Source: Beroe ovata (taxonomy: Eukaryota > Ctenophora > Nuda > Beroida > Beroidae). Taken from it: a DNA stretch of 18,774 nt. The stretch covers positions 302,305 to 321,078 of the forward strand of contig CAMPET010000003.1 of NCBI GenBank assembly GCA_946803715.1, read 5' to 3'. The translations under genes and the position numbers were made by a program. Below the pieces are notes generated by a model, which was not told the DNA's origin, did not search any database, and saw only the letters and a list, made by a program, of their open reading frames with translations. Each line of letters starts with the position of its first letter. The first letter of the stretch is position 1. Of the stretch, positions 17,501 to 18,774 are shown in pieces.

Positions 17501-18044
17501 ACGGTCCAGTGACACCGTTGCACGACGACTCTGTGTGTGTCTGTGGTGGGTGTTAATAGTAAGCCAACTCCAAGTTCATTCATGATATAATTTCAAATTG
17601 ATACAAGGAAGTCATGGGGGAATGGGGATCGGTCGCACTCGTAGTATGCGATACTAGGTTAAACAACTATTGTTTGATCACACACTTCCATTGGTAGTCA
17701 GTGTAGCATATGCTCGTTAATGAGCTACCTGTTCAGAGAGGATGGAACAGGAAGAAGAATCGAACTGGGCTATGAACTGTTCCCCGGTTATAATTTGATA
17801 CTCAGGGTAAACTTCCCTCACGGTAGTCTCAAACTCCAATCTGCATTCTGTGAGACTGAAACACCATAATATCATTATCATCGGGAGGGTTTGCGGGTTT
17901 CTATACTTCCATGTAGATATTGAGAAACAGGACAGCGAATAAGGGGGGAATCTCGATAACTTACGAGGGTAGAGCACTGGCTGGGATGTATGAGTTCTGT
18001 TGGGTAAGATCGAACAGTGTGAATACGATTAGCACTGTGATCAT
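11327..18044 (-). CDS. Sema-domain single-pass membrane receptor, 14 exons, complete (642 codons)
   Basis: Sema domains are seven-bladed propellers of semaphorins, plexins and MET-type receptors, acting at the cell surface in guidance and adhesion signalling. Exons, 5' to 3': 18044-17965, 17855-17729, 17528-17384, 17250-17098, 16945-16854, 16403-16284, 16060-15872, 15444-15361, 13462-13390, 13218-13049, 12726-12549, 12212-12061, 11828-11715, 11578-11327. All introns are GT-AG and all 13 phases agree; coding length is 1929 with stop. Product: signal peptide 1-15, Sema about 28-405, cysteine module 406-472 (C406, C412, C418, C444, C472), membrane span 494-516, then RAKPK and a tail to 642. N-glycosylation sequons are near 101, 114 and 460. 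There is no Ig domain, no plexin GAP or kinase, and no CGWC of a classic PSI domain. Closest layout: a class-6-like semaphorin, reduced. Exons 8 and 9 are the least certain. Confidence 0.85.
11715..11828 (-). CDS. Sema gene exon 13: juxtamembrane cytoplasmic region
   Basis: Acceptor after CCCCTCCTCTACCAATGAG, donor CAG/GTATTC, phase 0. Polar, serine/threonine/lysine-rich, with no recognised domain. Confidence 0.65.
11918..11939. repeat. (CA)n microsatellite in intron 12 of the Sema gene
   Basis: Eleven AC dinucleotides. On the transcript strand this is a GU run within a 232-base intron. Confidence 0.85.
12061..12212 (-). CDS. Sema gene exon 12: transmembrane segment
   Basis: Acceptor TGTTACAG/AA, donor AAG/GTGAGA. 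A threonine-rich stalk is followed by a 23-residue hydrophobic span (MAFLIGMV through MVLLI) and the basic stop-transfer RAKPK, so the downstream exons are cytoplasmic. Confidence 0.9.
12315..12541. repeat. GT/GTGAGTG minisatellite filling most of intron 11
   Basis: Roughly 225 of the 336 intron bases are (TGTGTGAGTG)-like units on the plus strand, i.e. CACTCACAAA units in the transcript, starting about 8 bases past the donor. Confidence 0.9.
12549..12726 (-). CDS. Sema gene exon 11: membrane-proximal cysteine module
   Basis: Acceptor TTCCCCAG/TGT, donor AGAG/GTATAA. Encodes CTDEDEC and SVCIHDLFF with one sequon (NST). It occupies the PSI position but lacks the CGWC core. Confidence 0.85.
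12815..12885. repeat. Tandem ACTATAACCAGT repeat in intron 10
   Basis: About four imperfect 13-17 base units containing ATAACCAGT, between exons 10 and 11 of the Sema gene. Confidence 0.8.
13049..13218 (-). CDS. Sema gene exon 10: last propeller blade
   Basis: Acceptor CCCCACAG/CA, donor CAG/GTATAT. Encodes GELVLDTPAKNMVI then TIYLTSGNAVTMVP and WCSHYG. This matches the end of Sema domains (NMxL, LYVxT..xVxxVP, then the cysteine opening the PSI region). Confidence 0.9.
13390..13462 (-). CDS. Sema gene exon 9 (tentative)
   Basis: Acceptor ACACACAGAG/AGC (same form as exon 3) and donor TTGG/GTAAAC. It enters at phase 0 and leaves at phase 1, exactly as exons 8 and 10 require. Encodes DDCLFVRDAPSCFIISCYL, compatible with a late propeller blade. 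Confidence 0.5.
13463..14197. other. Intron 8 of the Sema gene, 5' side of the nested gene
   Basis: No coding exon recognised. Probable promoter and 5' leader territory of the plus-strand nested gene, because an acceptor sits at 14195. Contains an inverted repeat TTGTTGCT/AGCAACAA (13578-13604). Confidence 0.45.
14194..14195 (+). other. Splice acceptor just before the nested gene's start codon
   Basis: TTTATTGACTCTCTGCCCTCAG has a long pyrimidine tract and CAG, giving a first exon base at 14196. It implies an upstream plus-strand exon between about 13500 and 14100 that I could not identify. Confidence 0.6.
14196..15190 (+). CDS. Unrecognised basic, helix-rich protein nested in an intron of the Sema gene (330 codons)
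   Basis: I do not recognise this protein. The reading frame starts at the ATG at 14198 and runs uninterrupted to TAG at 15188-15190. Two bases before the ATG is a strong splice acceptor (GACTCTCTGCCCTCAG/AT), so at least one upstream exon probably exists; it may be only 5' leader. The product is very basic. Residues 25-65 look like a charged coiled coil (KLDEEITEVKRDL). Residues 72-135 are low-complexity, rich in S, R and P, with a RRGRPITAPP motif. Residues 150-210 and 262-310 are predicted charged helices, and the end reads LRIPGVPVEPESYSAVLF. No signal peptide, membrane span or enzyme motif is visible. The composition recalls cytoskeletal or ciliary coiled-coil proteins, which is only a guess. 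The whole frame lies antisense within host intron 8 and is more G/C-rich than its surroundings. Confidence 0.85.
15361..15444 (-). CDS. Sema gene exon 8 (tentative)
   Basis: Acceptor TTTCAG/AGT and donor GAG/GTGATA enclose 28 codons at phase 0 with one cysteine (GKVDCSK). The position in the Sema domain is right, because a gap of about 50 residues would otherwise exist between exons 7 and 10. The sequence itself is not strongly diagnostic. Confidence 0.55.
15462..15467 (+). terminator. Possible polyadenylation signal (ATTAAA) for the nested gene
   Basis: ATTAAA lies about 270 bases after the stop codon. A second ATTAAA is at 15590-15595. Use of either would make the 3' untranslated region run antisense over Sema exon 8 (15361-15444). 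Confidence 0.3.
15872..16060 (-). CDS. Sema gene exon 7
   Basis: Acceptor TATCACAG/GTT, donor AAG/GTGGGT, phase 0. Contains KLYVLLTQ and SSSAVYVCVFDVDQ, the well-known Sema strand (SALCVF-type) near the middle to end of the propeller. Confidence 0.9.
16284..16403 (-). CDS. Sema gene exon 6
   Basis: Acceptor TTCTCCAG/GAT, donor CAG/GTATAT, both phase 0. Encodes ITRSCLKE then YTYTDLSC, matching the Sema pattern of an SR-x-C turn followed by a strand and a cysteine (C211 and C231 of the product). Confidence 0.88.
16472..16793. repeat. Minisatellite of eight palindrome-bearing units in intron 5 of the Sema gene
   Basis: CATATGTCACACTGTGACA occurs eight times, starting at 16472, 16512, 16555, 16598, 16645, 16685, 16735 and 16775 (spacing 40-50 bases). 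Each copy has a perfect 7+1+7 inverted repeat, TGTCACA-C-TGTGACA. Linkers are variants of CRCCCACYCTACAGAGTATAG and vary in length while the core is unchanged. Confidence 0.95.
16854..16945 (-). CDS. Sema gene exon 5
   Basis: Acceptor GCTCAG/AT, donor ACT/GTGAGT. Thirty codons plus a split asparagine; ends GDFLYTMYT, equivalent to the hydrophobic YFFF-type strand in semaphorins and plexins. Confidence 0.85.
17098..17250 (-). CDS. Sema gene exon 4: conserved Sema core
   Basis: Contains GVACLYD (compare CPYDP of semaphorins) and QMLYVATDAK (compare the LYSGT/LYVAT strand), in the right order. Acceptor TTCACAG/G; donor ATA/GTGAGA, phase 1. The polypyrimidine region is replaced by a CA repeat. 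Confidence 0.88.
17263..17322. repeat. (GT)n with GTGTACT units next to the exon 4 acceptor
   Basis: On the transcript strand this is CACACAGTACACAG followed by a pure CA run ending 12 bases before exon 4, in the place of a polypyrimidine tract. Confidence 0.9.
17384..17528 (-). CDS. Sema gene exon 3: first blades
   Basis: Acceptor in ACACACAGAG; phase requires the second AG. Encodes LNYCYTN, matching the family string around VCGTN, and two sequons (NKS, NGT). Donor G/GTCAGT, phase 1. Confidence 0.82.
17729..17855 (-). CDS. Sema gene exon 2: N-terminal part of the Sema domain
   Basis: Acceptor GTTTCAG/T, donor CAG/GTAGCT. It encodes 42 full codons including VREVYPEYQ and two cysteines (C30 and C64 of the product) and ends at phase 0. 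Confidence 0.8.
17965..18044 (-). CDS. Sema gene exon 1: signal peptide
   Basis: ATG opens a hydrophobic stretch (ITVLIVFTLF) typical of a secretion signal. It ends at a perfect donor TC/GTAAGT, phase 2, which matches exon 2. An alternative start is an in-frame ATG just 5' of exon 2 (MIMILWCF), if intron 1 were retained or an alternative promoter used. Confidence 0.75.
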
Positions 18045-18087
18045 TGTTCCCTCATTCCAAGACCATGCTATCTCTTTACATTTCCAT
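18041..18087 (-). promoter_or_regulatory. Three tiny upstream ORFs before the Sema start codon
   Basis: ATGGAAATGTAA (18087-18076), ATGGTCTTGGAATGA (18066-18052) and ATGAGGGAACAATGA (18055-18041). The second stop overlaps the third start, and the third stop overlaps the main ATG, both as ATGA. They matter only if the transcript begins upstream of 18087. Confidence 0.5.
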
Positions 18088-18743
18088 GTCGTATCATACA
18101 AGCTATACTAGGGTTCAGGTTTGTCAATGATTGAAGTTCACAGAAAATAACAATTGCAGGTTTACAATAAAGATCGATCAACATCAATGGTAGACGAGAC
18201 TTTATCCTGAAACGGGTGACGATATTGTCTGCTCGTGATTAGTCGGAAAGTGGAAACTTGCTCAACAGCGAGACCTCAAATTGATAAGGTTAGTTGATAA
18301 GGTTAGTTTCGGTACGCGTACTACCGGGCGTGAACCCAATAACACCCACATCACACCCTCATTACACCAATTAGAGAGTGTGATCTACTCGTGTTGCAAG
18401 ATAGAGGCGTGAATCACGCCCTACGCTCAGCAATGATATGATTGGTACCTATAACACGCAGCGGCGCAGTTGTGGCAATGGGTGGCTAAAGTGCATTAAT
18501 AACACCTAATATTAAACATTGATACCTACTAGACGTGATACCTATACACGGATAAGAAGGAAATGCTTATTGATGTCGATGTGTAACGTGATATCGCGAT
18601 TAGCAAAGCTAAACTCGTGCGAGTAGAGATTAGTTCACTGCCAGCTCCTGTACGAGCGAGTACCGCTACTAGGAAACAAAACTCGGCTCATCTCGGGGAT
18701 CATAGCATTCCGTGAAATTCAACTGATTTCTGCAGATCAACTT

Positions 18744-18747
<4 letters not shown>
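18088..18747. other. 5' flank of the Sema gene, no gene seen
   Basis: Likely promoter region. A perfect 13-base tandem duplication TTGATAAGGTTAG lies at 18281-18306. No plus-strand exon is supported. Confidence 0.5.

Positions 18748-18774
<27 letters not shown>
18747..18774. repeat. (TG)n microsatellite at the right edge
   Basis: An uninterrupted TG run ends the window, mirroring the (AC)n run at the left edge. Confidence 0.9.

Noticed and set aside
11327-18044. Plexin identity for the Sema gene
   Set aside because: The cytoplasmic tail is only about 126 residues and lacks the plexin GAP; there are no IPT repeats. A Sema-receptor label is safer.
1-18774. tRNA, rRNA or transposase genes
   Set aside because: No cloverleaf with a GGTTCRA-type T arm, no rRNA core sequence and no reverse transcriptase or transposase motif was seen on either strand.

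Overview
The window is animal nuclear DNA. The main reason is a DM (doublesex/mab-3) zinc-module exon at the left edge, a transcription-factor family known from animals. A 14-exon Sema-domain receptor gene with short introns (about 110-450 bases apart from one) agrees with this. Compact introns, a gene nested inside an intron, abundant (CA)n/(GT)n microsatellites and a very simple Sema receptor suggest an early-branching animal such as a sponge, but this placement is inference. I see no bacterial, viral or transposon genes.

Layout. Bases 36-212 (minus strand) hold the first coding exon of a Dmrt-type gene that runs off the left edge. Bases 213 to about 11,300 appear to be gene-poor. They contain one weak von Willebrand C-like cysteine patch (about 657-760), a C/T-rich tract, simple repeats, several perfect inverted repeats, CRE-, RFX- and E-box-like sites, and a near-identical 192/193-base tandem duplication separated by a single N that is probably an assembly join. 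Bases 11327-18044 (minus strand) hold a complete receptor gene. I rebuilt it from 14 exons whose splice phases agree at all 13 junctions, giving 642 codons: signal peptide, Sema domain, short cysteine module, one membrane span and a cytoplasmic tail of about 126 residues. Intron 8 of this gene (1,898 bases) encloses, on the opposite strand, a 330-codon uninterrupted reading frame (14198-15190) for a basic protein I do not recognise. A good splice acceptor sits two bases before its ATG. Bases 18045-18774 are the 5' flank of the receptor gene and end in a (TG)n run.

How the genes relate. Dmrt would be a nuclear DNA-binding regulator and the Sema protein a cell-surface receptor or ligand for contact and guidance signalling. 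Nothing in the sequence links the two beyond sharing a strand. The nested gene and its host intron are convergently arranged, so their transcripts could interfere; the 3' untranslated region of the nested gene may run antisense across host exon 8. Exon calls rest on reading frame, splice consensus, phase and family resemblance, without transcript evidence.
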